Source of the DNA: Virgibacillus_R byunsanensis
GTDB lineage: Bacteria > Bacillota > Bacilli > Bacillales > Amphibacillaceae
Direction: 5' to 3'
Assembly: GCF_042675965.1 (NCBI RefSeq)
Contig: NZ_JBHTKJ010000034.1
Location: 3,201 to 67,200, forward strand
DNA length: 64,000 bases
Shown here: one piece after another, positions 34,900 through 44,507 of the stretch
How positions within the stretch are numbered: the stretch's first letter is position 1
Layout of the letters: each line of letters begins with the position of its first letter
The notes under the pieces: model-generated
Told to the model about the DNA's origin: nothing
What the model saw: the letters and a program-made list of their open reading frames with translations, nothing else
The model's database searches: none
Translations under genes and position numbers: made by a program

Positions 34900-36033
34900 C
34901 TATCCCTCCTGTTTTGTTTGTTGTACGATCTTCGGAACCTCAATTGTGAGTGAAGTCCCGGTTTGTGATGATTCAATATTCATACTTCCATTTACAAACT
35001 CCAACCGTTCTTTCATCCCTTTCAAACCGTGCTCTTGTAACGAATCCGCCTTGTCAGGGAGACCAATTCCATCATCCTCTACGGTTAAACGTATTTCACT
35101 GGAGGATTCTGTTATATAAATATGGCAGGAGGATGCTTGACTATGCTTCACAACGTTCGTAACTGCTTCCTTCAGACACATACTAAGCACATTTTCGACT
35201 AATAGCGGGGTGTTTGAAAGTTTAGGACTTCCTTCTATTTGATAATCCTTTTGAGCTGCTTTCAAGACCTGTTGTACACGTACAATTTCATCCGATAGTT
35301 TTGCACCTTTCATATCGGAAACCATCTCACGTACTTCCTTTAATGCGGTTCTTGCCGTTTGATGAATATCATTTACTTCGTGTTTTGCTAAATCAGGTTC
35401 AACGTTTATTAACTTACCAGCTAAATCACTTTTCAATCCGATAAGTGACAACTTTTGGCCTAATGTATCATGTAAGTCACGCGCAATGCGCTCGCGTTCC
35501 TCCATGACCACTAACTGAGATAGCTTTTTATTAGCTTCTTTTAATTGATCTTCCAATTTCTCACGTTTATTTCGGTAGTACATGGTAAAAGGTAACAAAA
35601 TGACGCCAATTACCGTAATGACAATAAACGGGAACTGGGAATAGAATATTTCACTTTGTATAAAAAAACCTATAGACACTGCGGCTAGTGTCGTAACTAG
35701 ATGAACAACATACAACGTTACAAAACCGCTTTTTTGCTGGATATTACCTATGTAAAACGCTAAAAATAATGCGAAATAAACATAACCTAGGAACAGTGCC
35801 ATTATAATGCTAATCGCCATTTCAATACTAACGGACAAATAAACGGTCCAACCTTTTGAAATAAACGATACTCTGTACACCGTGAAAAATAATAAAATCA
35901 TTAAAATCCCAAAAATGATTCCTACTGGTGATGATGTTCGGAAAATAAAATAGAAAGGCAGAATACAAAATATAATCCATGCATAAACGCTAAGTCCGGT
36001 GTTTTTCGGGATAATGTGATACCACTTTTGCAT
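34900..36033 (-). CDS. desK: membrane sensor histidine kinase, DesK-like
   Basis: About 377 aa. Four or five N-terminal membrane helices (~1-145) sense bilayer thickness. They are followed by a linker coiled coil and the HisKA_3 helix MEERERIARDLHDTLGQKLS with phospho-H188. The ATP-binding domain shows NVVKHSQA, DDGIGLP and HGLKGMKERLE. The ATG at 36033 follows AAAGGAGGGATAAGG, and the longer frame to 36054 would include that ribosome site. In this family the unphosphorylated state acts as a phosphatase at high temperature. Confidence 0.92.
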   Translation of the reverse strand: MQKWYHIIPKNTGLSVYAWIIFCILPFYFIFRTSSPVGIIFGILMILLFFTVYRVSFISKGWTVYLSVSIEMAISIIMALFLGYVYFALFLAFYIGNIQQKSGFVTLYVVHLVTTLAAVSIGFFIQSEIFYSQFPFIVITVIGVILLPFTMYYRNKREKLEDQLKEANKKLSQLVVMEERERIARDLHDTLGQKLSLIGLKSDLAGKLINVEPDLAKHEVNDIHQTARTALKEVREMVSDMKGAKLSDEIVRVQQVLKAAQKDYQIEGSPKLSNTPLLVENVLSMCLKEAVTNVVKHSQASSCHIYITESSSEIRLTVEDDGIGLPDKADSLQEHGLKGMKERLEFVNGSMNIESSQTGTSLTIEVPKIVQQTKQEG

Positions 36034-36133
36034 CCTTATCCCTCCTTTTTTCAATTATTGTAGGTGTTTTTCTAAGTATAACAAACCGAAAGCCCTCCAA
36101 TGTAATTTGAAGGGCCATATCTATAAAACCTAT

Positions 36134-37186
36134 TTATTTTTCTTGCATACTTGTCCTTCTCGTATTCACTTGCATATTAGACTTTGGATTCTTCATAAGT
36201 TCTTTTACCTCTTTAAAACCTACAAACCGTTTATTTGTATCGTCGAATAATCGAAACCGAATAGATTTCAAACTAGAAGCAAGCGTTATTGTGGTTGCCT
36301 GCTGCAGTGGCGGTGTAGATTCATGGGCTTCTTCTAGCTTATAGTTAGGAACTCTTGGACTTAAGTGGTGCACATGATGGAATCCAATACTGCCTGTCAT
36401 CCATTGCATGATTTTCGGCAACTTGTAATAGGAGCTCCCATCAACAGCAGCCTTTACAAAGTCCCATTCTGACTCATGTTCAAAATAGGAATCTTCAAAT
36501 TGATGCTGTACATAGAATAACCAAATTCCAAGTGAACCTGCTATAAAGAGAATTGGAAGTTGTATAATCAGAAATGCCTGCCACCCAATCGCCCATATTA
36601 ATAACGCATAAATACCAACTATTGAGGCATTAATGAAATGGGTGTTCAAACGTTCTTTTCGTTTTGCACCTTTTCGGTTAAAACGATTCGATATTAAATA
36701 TAGATAAATTGGCCCAAGTCCGAACATCACAAGTGGATTTCGATACAAGCGATAACCTAATCTACCCCAAAATGATGCGGCAATATATTCATCGACCGTC
36801 ATCACCCATACATCTCCAGTTCCACGTTTATCTAAGTTACTGCTAGTAGCATGATGGATTGCATGCTCCCGCTTCCACTGTTCAAACGGAAACAATGTGA
36901 TAATCCCGGTTATTGTCCCAATAATCCGGTTCGCCTTTTTATTTTGGAAAAACGACTGATGTGTACAATCATGAAAGATGATAAAAATTCGTATGACAAA
37001 GCCTGATGCAACAACGGTTAATGGAATCGTTAACCAAATGGATACAGACAAACTTTGATATGCCAGAAACCATAAAAGGAAAAACGGCAAAATTGTATTT
37101 ATTAATTGTTTAATGCTAGCTTTCGTATCTGAACTTGCAAATGGTGCAACGCTCTTTTTTAATTGTGCTTGTTTTTGTTTACTCAT
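36134..37186 (-). CDS. des: membrane fatty acid desaturase, Des-like (acyl-lipid delta-5 type)
   Basis: A 350-aa membrane-bound di-iron desaturase. The three histidine boxes are present: HDCTHQ (~72), EHAIHH (~108) and GFHHVHH (~270), embedded in four hydrophobic helices. It introduces a cis double bond into existing phospholipid acyl chains to restore fluidity. It is the promoter-proximal gene of the operon with desK and desR. A weak GC hairpin lies in the ~100-bp gap to desK and may reduce read-through. The ATG follows AGGAGGAAGCTT on the minus strand. Confidence 0.92.
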   Translation of the reverse strand: MSKQKQAQLKKSVAPFASSDTKASIKQLINTILPFFLLWFLAYQSLSVSIWLTIPLTVVASGFVIRIFIIFHDCTHQSFFQNKKANRIIGTITGIITLFPFEQWKREHAIHHATSSNLDKRGTGDVWVMTVDEYIAASFWGRLGYRLYRNPLVMFGLGPIYLYLISNRFNRKGAKRKERLNTHFINASIVGIYALLIWAIGWQAFLIIQLPILFIAGSLGIWLFYVQHQFEDSYFEHESEWDFVKAAVDGSSYYKLPKIMQWMTGSIGFHHVHHLSPRVPNYKLEEAHESTPPLQQATTITLASSLKSIRFRLFDDTNKRFVGFKEVKELMKNPKSNMQVNTRRTSMQEK

Positions 37187-37238
37187 AAGCTTCCTCCTAG
37201 AGTTAATCTACGTTTAGGATAAACCCTATACTATAGAA

Positions 37239-37293
37239 ATTATACGAGTAAAAATAGTCATAAACGTCAATGCTTGGACATGACAAATGTCAT
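37239..37293 (-). promoter_or_regulatory. des promoter with DesR-type palindrome
   Basis: Minus-strand -10 TATAAT (37244-37239) and a TTGACG (37270-37265) at a poor 20-bp spacing, with the 14-bp palindrome ATGACATTTGTCAT (37293-37280) immediately upstream. The poor spacing and upstream dyad are what an activator-dependent DesR promoter should look like. Confidence 0.7.
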
Positions 37294-37402
37294 ATATTTT
37301 GAAGTTTTAATTGTGATTACAGCGCTATACATGCAGGCAATATACATAAGTTTCCAATTATATTTGTTGGAAGTCATTGATTTAATTTAACTTTTGATAT
37401 AG

Positions 37403-37440
37403 GAAACGCCAAAAGCAACTGGTTTACTTTTGGCGTTTTC
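37403..37440. terminator. hairpin terminator near the SDR gene end
   Basis: GAAACGCCAAAAG pairs with CTTTTGGCGTTTTC around an 11-base loop, eight bases beyond the stop of the gene ending at 37448. Confidence 0.85.
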
Positions 37441-37447
37441 ATATTCT

Positions 37448-38092
37448 TTATAGATTTTTCAAAGCTTCCTCTACTGAGTCTTCACCTGAAATAAGGTCAA
37501 ATGACTGTTTATACGTATTTTTCTCACCCAGTGAAGCAAAAACGGTACGGGCCACATCTTCTCGTGGGATAGACCCTCGTTCCAGATTTTCTGCTAGAGA
37601 GACTTTTCCTGTACCTGGTTCGTTCAACAATCCACCCGGACGCACAATGGTATAATTCAAGTTGCTTGCTCTAAGCATTCTGTCTGCATAATGTTTTGCG
37701 ACGTAGTATTGTCTAATTTTTTCATTCCAGTTTTCACGGTTATGTGCTTGGAATGCACTCACCATCACATAACGATTCACACCAGCCTTTTCAGCCGCTT
37801 CGACGGTTTTTACAGCACCATCTAGATCCACTAATAACGTTTTATCTGATCCCGTTTTACCGCCTGAACCCGCTGTGAAAATAACGGTGTCACAGCCTTT
37901 AGCAGCTTCTGCAATGGAATCGACAGGTCCTTCTAAGTCAGCAACAACTGCCTCTACCCCTTTTTCTTTAAGTGCTAAAGCCTGTTCTTCCTTGCGCACC
38001 ATTGCTCTTATTGTATGTTCATTGCTATTTTGCAGTAAGTCAACGAGATGTTTACCAATTTGTCCGTTTGCTCCAATTAAAAGAACTTTCAT
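37448..38092 (-). CDS. NAD(P)-binding SDR-type oxidoreductase (NmrA/YhfK-like)
   Basis: A 214-aa atypical short-chain dehydrogenase. The N-terminal dinucleotide site is VLLIGANGQIGKHLV with the GxNGxxG spacing. VVADLEG and DTVIFTAGSGG follow, then YVMVSAFQAH and YYVAKHYADRML in place of the classical YxxxK, and the family's YTIVRPGGL. Such proteins act on quinones or flavins or serve as redox sensors; the substrate is unknown. It is followed by a terminator and stands alone. Confidence 0.85.
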   Translation of the reverse strand: MKVLLIGANGQIGKHLVDLLQNSNEHTIRAMVRKEEQALALKEKGVEAVVADLEGPVDSIAEAAKGCDTVIFTAGSGGKTGSDKTLLVDLDGAVKTVEAAEKAGVNRYVMVSAFQAHNRENWNEKIRQYYVAKHYADRMLRASNLNYTIVRPGGLLNEPGTGKVSLAENLERGSIPREDVARTVFASLGEKNTYKQSFDLISGEDSVEEALKNL

Positions 38093-38163
38093 TTCGCATA
38101 TCTCCTTTTTTAAAGGTTATAATTGCTCCCTTTCATTATTGCAAAGTAGAAAATCTATCGCAA

Positions 38164-39015
38164 TTATACTGTTTCTTTACTTTTCATGAAATCGAGCACT
38201 TCTTTATCCATTTTCCCTTTTTCCAGCTCACGACCTTCAAAGTTTTCCACATGAAGAAATACCGTCAACTGTTCATGAAGTGTCTGATCATCCACATCAT
38301 TATTCGCAAGAAGCCCTAGTCTATACAATTGGTTCTGGATCTCGTCCCGAATGTCGTCTTTAATTTCTAATATATTTTCCGGTTTAGTTGTTCCAAAATA
38401 AAGCTGATGCAGATGATAGATTCTGATCAATTCTTTGATTGGGTCTGGATGCTCATCCACACGTAAATCAATATATCGGTCATCCGCACCTAGATAGCCA
38501 CCTTTTTCCTTCACAACATAAATAGCTGCAGCTTGTTTACCACGGCTATCTCCTCCTGCCTCTTGTCCCGCATCTAAGGCCGTTAAAAGTCGTTCAGCGA
38601 GAGTTCCAGTTGTCTTTTCAAATGTGTCTGCCATCGCATTTACCGTTTCCTGACTTACCAATATGTTTCCTTGTGCGGTATAATGCTTTCCTGCTCTTCC
38701 ACCAGCCCAGTCATAGCACCTATTTCCAGTGAATGTAGCTGCATTACCATTTGCATCGACAACACCTACTTGGCGATCTTCTTTTCCTTCATCATTTTCC
38801 GTTAAGATGGTGATCGTTTCCTGTGCAGTTTTCCCCTGCTCCATTAAACGTAAGCCATCAGGTCCGTATGCCGGGTTTGCAAAAGCCTGCGTTGCAACCG
38901 CACCAACACCTGCTTTAGCCCACGGCACAACGGTACCTACTCCGATAAATTTAGACTGTACAGCTATCCCTAGTTCCTTTGTTTCTGGATCAAAACCGAC
39001 GATTGAAAATGTCAT
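38164..39015 (-). CDS. DUF1028 family Ntn-hydrolase-like protein
   Basis: A 283-aa protein. The N-terminal ~200 residues are the DUF1028 domain, beginning MTFSIVGFDPETKELGIAVQS with WAKAGVGAVATQAFANPAYG and VGVVDANGNAATFTG. Members have an Ntn-hydrolase-like fold; their substrate is not established. The C-terminal ~75 residues form a helical extension (ELIRIYHLHQLYF...) typical of the longer Firmicutes members. It is a single gene upstream of the SDR gene, 71 bp away, possibly co-transcribed. Confidence 0.85.
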   Translation of the reverse strand: MTFSIVGFDPETKELGIAVQSKFIGVGTVVPWAKAGVGAVATQAFANPAYGPDGLRLMEQGKTAQETITILTENDEGKEDRQVGVVDANGNAATFTGNRCYDWAGGRAGKHYTAQGNILVSQETVNAMADTFEKTTGTLAERLLTALDAGQEAGGDSRGKQAAAIYVVKEKGGYLGADDRYIDLRVDEHPDPIKELIRIYHLHQLYFGTTKPENILEIKDDIRDEIQNQLYRLGLLANNDVDDQTLHEQLTVFLHVENFEGRELEKGKMDKEVLDFMKSKETV

Positions 39016-39049
39016 GTATATCTACTCCTTTTTATTGCTTCCTAGTCTC

Positions 39050-39210
39050 ATGCTGCGCAACTTTAGTAGTTGATGCGCGTGTTTGTGTAGTTACCGCGCG
39101 GGCTCCATCGTATGTGGCGCTCCTTTTAATTGATCCCGCGCTAGTTTACTTTTTATTGCGCGAGTTTAAGGGATGTACCGAGCGACTTAGCAGGAATAGC
39201 ACGCGGTCCA
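39050..39210. repeat. degenerate tandem array with a ~21-bp period (GCGC units)
   Basis: GCGC or a close variant occurs at 39055, 39075, 39096, 39117, 39138 and 39158, with variants near 39179 and 39202, a spacing of 20-22 bp throughout. Each unit continues with an A/T-rich stretch such as GAGTTTA. It lies between two genes in AT-rich DNA. It is not CRISPR: units are shorter and degenerate, and there are no distinct spacers. Confidence 0.7.
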
Positions 39211-39223
39211 TTATTCTCCTATC

Positions 39224-39270
39224 AATAAGGCTGTTTTAAAGTAGATTATCTACTTCGAAACAGCCTTATT
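39224..39270 (-). terminator. terminator of the CDGSH gene
   Basis: 13-bp stem AATAAGGCTGTTT/AAACAGCCTTATT, with an inner AAGTAGATTATCTACTT palindrome, just beyond the stop at 39278. Confidence 0.85.
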
Positions 39271-39277
39271 ACCAATC

Positions 39278-39481
39278 TTATTCAACTCTTGATTGATCCT
39301 CAAACCCTATCTTTTTATGTGTTCCATCACAAAATGGTTTGTTCGATGATTGACCACAACGACATAGGGAAAAGGCTTTTTTCGTTTCATAAACGTTTCC
39401 CTCTTTATCGACCAACTCTACATCCCCTGTAACGCGTAAAGAACCGTTATCCATCACTTTAATTTGTGCTTTCTCATTCAT
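39278..39481 (-). CDS. CDGSH iron-sulfur domain protein
   Basis: A 67-aa protein consisting of one CDGSH-type zinc-finger fold. The [2Fe-2S] ligands are in CRCGQSSNKPFCDGTH (three cysteines and one histidine, residues ~40-55). Such small proteins carry redox-labile clusters, and their cellular role in bacteria is unclear. It is monocistronic, with a terminator directly downstream and a good ribosome site (TAGGGGGATTTTC) before the ATG. Confidence 0.92.
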   Translation of the reverse strand: MNEKAQIKVMDNGSLRVTGDVELVDKEGNVYETKKAFSLCRCGQSSNKPFCDGTHKKIGFEDQSRVE

Positions 39482-39680
39482 GAAAATCCCCCTAAAAATC
39501 TTATTTATGTATGCTTATTATATTTTATTCGCCAGCAACGCAAATAAAACCTGCATTTAGTATAACAGATATCCAATAGTAGAATAAGACGGATAACACC
39601 TTACTAAATGCAACCTTTTGATTGTAATTTCCTTGTTTTTGGTAAAAATGAAACTATTGGCCATTTAAGGAGGTTAAATA

Positions 39681-41257
39681 GTGCATGATTTAGATTTACA
39701 CCATATTTTTACACTTGGACTTATTTTAGTCATGATTGCTGCTGGAATAACGGCTATTGCTAAAAAGTTTGATAAGCCGTACCCAATTGCTCTTGTTATA
39801 GTTGGAACCATCATTGGTCTAACAAACATTCCAATGTTGGAGCCTTTAAAGGACTTCATTACAGAGGGAGAGGTTTTTAATTTTGCCGTCATTACATTGT
39901 TCCTACCAGCATTGCTAGGTGAAGCTGCATTGAAACTCCCTTTTTCTCATTTAAACGAAAACAAAGAACCCATTTTAGCATTAGCATTTTTAGGGACTTT
40001 TTTATCATTTATCCTTATTGGGTTTTCTTCCATGTGGCTATTAGGTTTATCAATCCCTGCAGCCTTTGTATTCGCAGCGGTAATGAGTGCTACAGATCCA
40101 GTTAGTGTTCTGTCTATTTTTAAAAATGTTGGAGTTAATAAAAGGCTTGCCACTATTATCGAGGGGGAAAGTTTATTTAATGACGGGTTAGCAGTTGTGC
40201 TGTTCAACATATCCGCTTTCTCATTGCTAACCTATTTAGACTTAGGAATACAAGGAGCAGGTTACGGATTATGGGAGTTTGTACAAGCTGTATTCCTGGG
40301 ACTTCTAATTGGAGGAGCTTCCGGATATGTCATTTCACGTCTTACCAGTTACTTTGATGATTACCCATTGGAAATTATCTTTAGTATCATCCTTTTTTAT
40401 GGTGTTTTTTTACTGGCTGAAAATGTTCACGCATCAGGAGTAATCGCTGTTGTTGTAGCAGCACTTGTTTTAGGGAATTACGGAACAAAAATCGGGATGA
40501 GCCCTACAACTAAATTAAACATAAGTAATTTTTGGGATGTAGTAACACTACTTGCTAATTCCCTTGTGTTTTTAATGGTAGGACTGGAAATCACGAAAAT
40601 TGATGTGGCAGATAAATGGGGATTAATTTTTCTAGCGATTTTAATTGTTCTGATCGGGAGAAGTATTGCCGTATATGCGGGTATGTTCTTAGTTAAAAGC
40701 GTACCAACAAAATGGAAACATATATTAAATTGGGGCGGATTAAAGGGATCTTTATCTATTGCGCTTGTTCTAAGTCTTCCAAGAGATTTTGTTGGCGTGA
40801 AGATATTTTAATTTTTGCCTTTAGCATGGTGCTATTTTCATTAGTTGGTCAAGGGCTCTCGATTAAACCACTTATCGAATGGTTAGGGGTTACGAAGAAG
40901 GAAAAAGGCTATAAAGCGTACGAAGAACTCCTTGCACGTGCTCACCGATTCGAAAATGCCATTACAGAAATAAATAAAGCGAAAAAGAATCTGTTAATAA
41001 CGGAAATGGTAACAAGAGAATTGGTAGACGAATACGAGCAAACACTTGAATCCCTGCACAAAGATATGGAACTGCTTTTTCAAGAACATCCTGAACTAAA
41101 AGAAAAACAACAAACTACCTTACAAAAATATGCTTTATATGCACAACATGAAGCAATTAACCGTTTGCTTAAGGAAGACATTATTTCAAATGAAGTTGCT
41201 GAACAGGAACATGAATTAATTACGAACAAACTTGTTGAGTTGGAGGAAGAGCAGTAA
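39681..41257 (+). pseudogene. CPA1-type Na+/H+ antiporter with a -1 frameshift
   Basis: GTG at 39681 follows GGAGG and opens a CPA1 exchanger with about twelve helices, including SATDPVSVLSIFKN (~135) and IEGESLFNDGLAVVLFN (~158). At LPRDFVG (codon ending 40796) the frame leaves the family pattern and stops at 40811. The other frame continues as REDILIFAFSMVLFSLVGQG to 41257, adding the last helix and a ~110-residue cytoplasmic helical tail. One missing C after GGC at 40796 would restore GREDI and a ~525-aa protein. As written the product lacks its last membrane helix and tail, so it is either inactive or a sequencing error. Confidence 0.85.
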
Positions 41258-41285
41258 AAAGACAACACTTGTTATGTTGTCTTTT
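41257..41285. terminator. bidirectional terminator between antiporter and tadC
   Basis: 11-bp stem AAAAGACAACA/TGTTGTCTTTT with a seven-base loop, overlapping the stop codons of both convergent genes. Confidence 0.9.
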
Positions 41286-42213
41286 ACAAAACTGTTTCAA
41301 GCAAGTAAATAATCAATGGTCCTAACAGTACTATAAACATGGCTGGAAAAATAAAGAGTAACATTGGGAAAACCATTTTAACCGGTGCTTTCATGGCTTG
41401 TTCACGTGCAAATTGGGTGCGTTGCTCACGAATCCTTATTGTTAATGATCGGAGAACCTTTGACATACCAACACCTAGCAGATCGGCCTGAATGAGTGAT
41501 GTGATGATGCTTTGAAATTGGTGGACAGGAACACGACTTCGTAAGTCTGAAAAGGCTTCTCTTCTTGATTTTCCAAGCTTCATATCCTCCAACGTTTGCA
41601 GAAACTCATCAGACAAAGCACCTTTTGTTTGCTTGCAAACTTTTAGTAATGATGAATCAAGTCCCATCCCCGCTTCAATCGACAGATTCACCATATCAAA
41701 AAAGTCTGGCATCTTTTTTTGAATTTCAAATCGTCTTTTTTTAATAATGGAACTTAAATAAAAGGACGGATAATACATAGCAAGCATAGCGATTACGCCT
41801 GCTAAAAGGATACTTGAAAACATACCAGCGTCCCCGCTTCCCAGTAATACGTATACAGTAAAGAAAACCACACTTCCAATTAGGATCTGCAGAAATCGAA
41901 AGTCTGTTGATGACATATTGAGTGGGTAACCCGCTTCACGTAATCGTTGTTCCAATTCCTTTTTTTTGGATGATGGCATCCGCTTGTCGATTATTGCCTT
42001 TGCTTTGTTCGTGTACTTTTTCAACACAATAAAAAGATCGCTGTTTCGTTCCTTTTTTGAATTTTCGCGCTTCGCATTTCCTTCTTCGATGCCAAAATAA
42101 TCCGCGGTACGAGCAGCTATTACCAATTGCTTTTTAAACAGTTGCGTTAACGTTGCCCCGATAATAAGTGTTAGAAATACAGTGCTGAACAATATGAAAT
42201 AAATTGAAATCAT
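41284..42213 (-). CDS. tadC: Tad pilus inner-membrane platform protein, TadC
   Basis: A 309-aa type II secretion F-domain protein with one N-terminal helix, two central helices and C-terminal helices. The F domain is marked by MPDFFDMVNLSIEAGMGLDSSLL (~150-170) and a REQAMKAPVKMVFPMLLFIFPA end. With TadB it forms the platform through which the TadA ATPase drives Flp pilin export. It is the last gene of the locus, four bases after tadB. The linker (~45-85) is unusually basic. Confidence 0.9.
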   Translation of the reverse strand: MISIYFILFSTVFLTLIIGATLTQLFKKQLVIAARTADYFGIEEGNAKRENSKKERNSDLFIVLKKYTNKAKAIIDKRMPSSKKKELEQRLREAGYPLNMSSTDFRFLQILIGSVVFFTVYVLLGSGDAGMFSSILLAGVIAMLAMYYPSFYLSSIIKKRRFEIQKKMPDFFDMVNLSIEAGMGLDSSLLKVCKQTKGALSDEFLQTLEDMKLGKSRREAFSDLRSRVPVHQFQSIITSLIQADLLGVGMSKVLRSLTIRIREQRTQFAREQAMKAPVKMVFPMLLFIFPAMFIVLLGPLIIYLLETVL

Positions 42214-42216
42214 AAC

Positions 42217-43182
42217 TTACACCTCAATATGGACAATTTTTTTAATAACCAGCCATCCCACTAGAATACTAATGGATCCAGCAATAGCCATAGCCCAGCC
42301 TAAAGGATGCGTAAATAGCATTTGAAAATATTCTGGGTTTACTAGCCTTATATAAAAAGCTAATGCAATAGGTAACAGCGTAATGATCACTGACGACATT
42401 TTCCCTTGCGCTGTCAGGGTTTTCACTTCACCTTTTACCCGTGACCGATCAATAATCGTTTCTTGCATGGTCTCTAACAAATAAGCTAAATTCCCACCAC
42501 TGGTACGTTGGATAATTAATGTGTTTAATACTATTTCAAGCTCTTTATCTGGCAGTCTCTCCAGCAAGCTCGTAAATGCATCCTCGACAGTCACTCCATA
42601 ATTAATTTCCTCTAACGCTTTTAAAAATTCTGGGCCTAGAGGGTCATCTATTTCCTTTGCAACCATTTTCATAGCTTGCATGAAACTAAACCCTGCCCGA
42701 AGTGCGTTTGCCATCGTGCCGAGTGCTTCACCCAACTGTTCCGAACATTTATTAATACGTGCTTTTTGCTTCTTTTTTATATATAGAACGGGTAGCTGAA
42801 AACCAATTACGCATCCAATTAAAATAAATAAAAAGTGGAACTCATATAAATTGCCAACGAACAGGGCGATAAGTGCTAACATAACACGTCCAATAAATAA
42901 CTCGCCTATGGAAAGTCCTACACCCGATTGCATCAGCACTTTTTGATGTTTTTTTAGATTAAAGACCTTTTCAACTCCATTGCTTGCTTTTGTTAAGGCT
43001 GTATTTTTTTGTTTAGGACGTTCTTTTTTCTTTTTTTCCAAGTTGTTTAGTGTAATATATTTTTTTAACCGGTTTTCATACTTACCTTTGTTTACCAGAC
43101 TGGAAACGATTATCTTGAAAATAATCGTTACTGTAAAAAATGTACCTATTAAAACATAAAGGAGCAAATCGTTCATTACCAT
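42217..43182 (-). CDS. tadB: Tad pilus inner-membrane platform protein, TadB
   Basis: A 321-aa F-domain protein, paralogous to TadC, with the F-domain landmark EQLGEALGTMANALRAGFSFMQAMKMV and LLPIALAFYIRLVNPEYF before the last helix. The N-terminal region has a membrane helix then a Lys-rich linker. It overlaps cpaF by seven bases, indicating translational coupling with its ATPase. Confidence 0.9.
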   Translation of the reverse strand: MVMNDLLLYVLIGTFFTVTIIFKIIVSSLVNKGKYENRLKKYITLNNLEKKKKERPKQKNTALTKASNGVEKVFNLKKHQKVLMQSGVGLSIGELFIGRVMLALIALFVGNLYEFHFLFILIGCVIGFQLPVLYIKKKQKARINKCSEQLGEALGTMANALRAGFSFMQAMKMVAKEIDDPLGPEFLKALEEINYGVTVEDAFTSLLERLPDKELEIVLNTLIIQRTSGGNLAYLLETMQETIIDRSRVKGEVKTLTAQGKMSSVIITLLPIALAFYIRLVNPEYFQMLFTHPLGWAMAIAGSISILVGWLVIKKIVHIEV

Positions 43183-44507
43183 TCCTCCTTAAATATGTTT
43201 TGCAGATTATGACCAGCTAACTCAAGCTTTTCCACACAGTGTGGACGTATGCCAGTCGATGCAAATTTACCTTCCACTTTACCGGTTTCTATATTTTTCC
43301 GTTCGTTGTAAACGTAGATATCCTGAAGCACTATTGTGTCCCCTTCAAGACCTAACACTTCAGTAATACGAGTGATTTTCCTAGAGCCATCCTTCATACG
43401 TGCTTGCTGAACAATGATATCGAGAGCACTTGATATTTGTTCACGAATGGCTCGAACTGGTAATTCAAACCCAGACATTAAGACCATTGTTTCCAACCTT
43501 GCCAATAAATCCCGTGGTGTGTTTGCATGCCCCGTTCCTAAACTTCCATCATGGCCCGTGTTCATCGCTTGGAGCATATCCAACGCTTCTGCACTACGAA
43601 CCTCCCCTACAATAATCCGATCAGGTCGCATTCGGAGTGAGTTTCGGACAAGATCACGAATCGTTATTTCTCCTTGACCCTCAATATTTCTTGGCCTAGA
43701 TTCCAAGGAAACGATATGGTCTTGTGAAAGTTTCAATTCTGCAGCATCCTCGATAGTCACTATCCGTTCATGACGCGGGATAAAAGATGAAATAACATTT
43801 AATGTGCTCGTTTTACCAGAACCTGTCCCACCACTGATAAAAACATTAAGTTTTGCCTCTACAGCAGCTTTTAAAAAATCTGCCATGTCCTGATTTAATG
43901 TACCCATCCGTAATAAATCATAGATTGTAAATGGTGTCTCTGAAAATTTACGGATCGTAATGGTTGGACCATTCAACGCAAGAGGTGGAATGATGGCATT
44001 CACACGAGAACCATCCGGTAATCTAGCATCAACCATTGGCACACTTTCATCAATTCGCCGACCGAGTGGCGCTACAATTTTCTCAATCACCCGCATTACA
44101 TGCAGATCATCGCGAAATTGAGCTGTTGTTCGTTGGATCCTTCCATTTACCTCTGCATAGATTTCGTTAGGACCGTTTACCATTACTTCTGTAACATCCG
44201 GATCGGCTAGTAGTGGCGATATCGGTCCATACCCTGTAAGCTCATGGGACGTATCGTTTATTAATTGCTTCTTTTCCTCCAAGGTAAGGTATTTTCCTTC
44301 CTTTTCAAAAAAGTCCTCTGAAAGCTTTTCGACTAATGGCTCTAATTCCTTTCCTTGGTTGACAGGCTTTTTTAATTCTTCGACAAGAAAGTTATGCAGG
44401 CGTACCTCTAGCTCAACTGATTTTTTCACAGTGCTTATTGGTTTTATTTCTTTTTCCTTACCGTGCTCTGACTGCTGGTTCCCACCTAGCCTTGTTAGCA
44501 AAGACAT
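43176..44507 (-). CDS. cpaF: Tad/Flp pilus assembly ATPase, CpaF/TadA
   Basis: A 443-aa secretion ATPase of the PilT/VirB11 superfamily that powers Flp pilus assembly. Motifs are PISPLLADPDVTEVMVNG in the N-domain, Walker A SGGTGSGKTS with K232, Asp box TIEDAAELKL, and Walker B RPDRIIVGEVRSAEALDMLQAMNTGH with the following His box. The C-terminal tail GLEGDTIVLQDIY is typical of CpaF. It abuts cpaE (one-base overlap) and overlaps tadB. Confidence 0.95.
   Translation of the reverse strand: MSLLTRLGGNQQSEHGKEKEIKPISTVKKSVELEVRLHNFLVEELKKPVNQGKELEPLVEKLSEDFFEKEGKYLTLEEKKQLINDTSHELTGYGPISPLLADPDVTEVMVNGPNEIYAEVNGRIQRTTAQFRDDLHVMRVIEKIVAPLGRRIDESVPMVDARLPDGSRVNAIIPPLALNGPTITIRKFSETPFTIYDLLRMGTLNQDMADFLKAAVEAKLNVFISGGTGSGKTSTLNVISSFIPRHERIVTIEDAAELKLSQDHIVSLESRPRNIEGQGEITIRDLVRNSLRMRPDRIIVGEVRSAEALDMLQAMNTGHDGSLGTGHANTPRDLLARLETMVLMSGFELPVRAIREQISSALDIIVQQARMKDGSRKITRITEVLGLEGDTIVLQDIYVYNERKNIETGKVEGKFASTGIRPHCVEKLELAGHNLQNIFKEEW

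Noticed and set aside
39050..39210. Possible CRISPR array (regular spacing of GCGC units)
   Set aside because: Period is only ~21 bp, units are degenerate, no unique spacers, and no cas genes in the window.
40790..40811. Programmed -1/+1 frameshifting in the antiporter gene
   Set aside because: No slippery heptamer, internal SD or pseudoknot at the junction; a one-base deletion explains it more simply.
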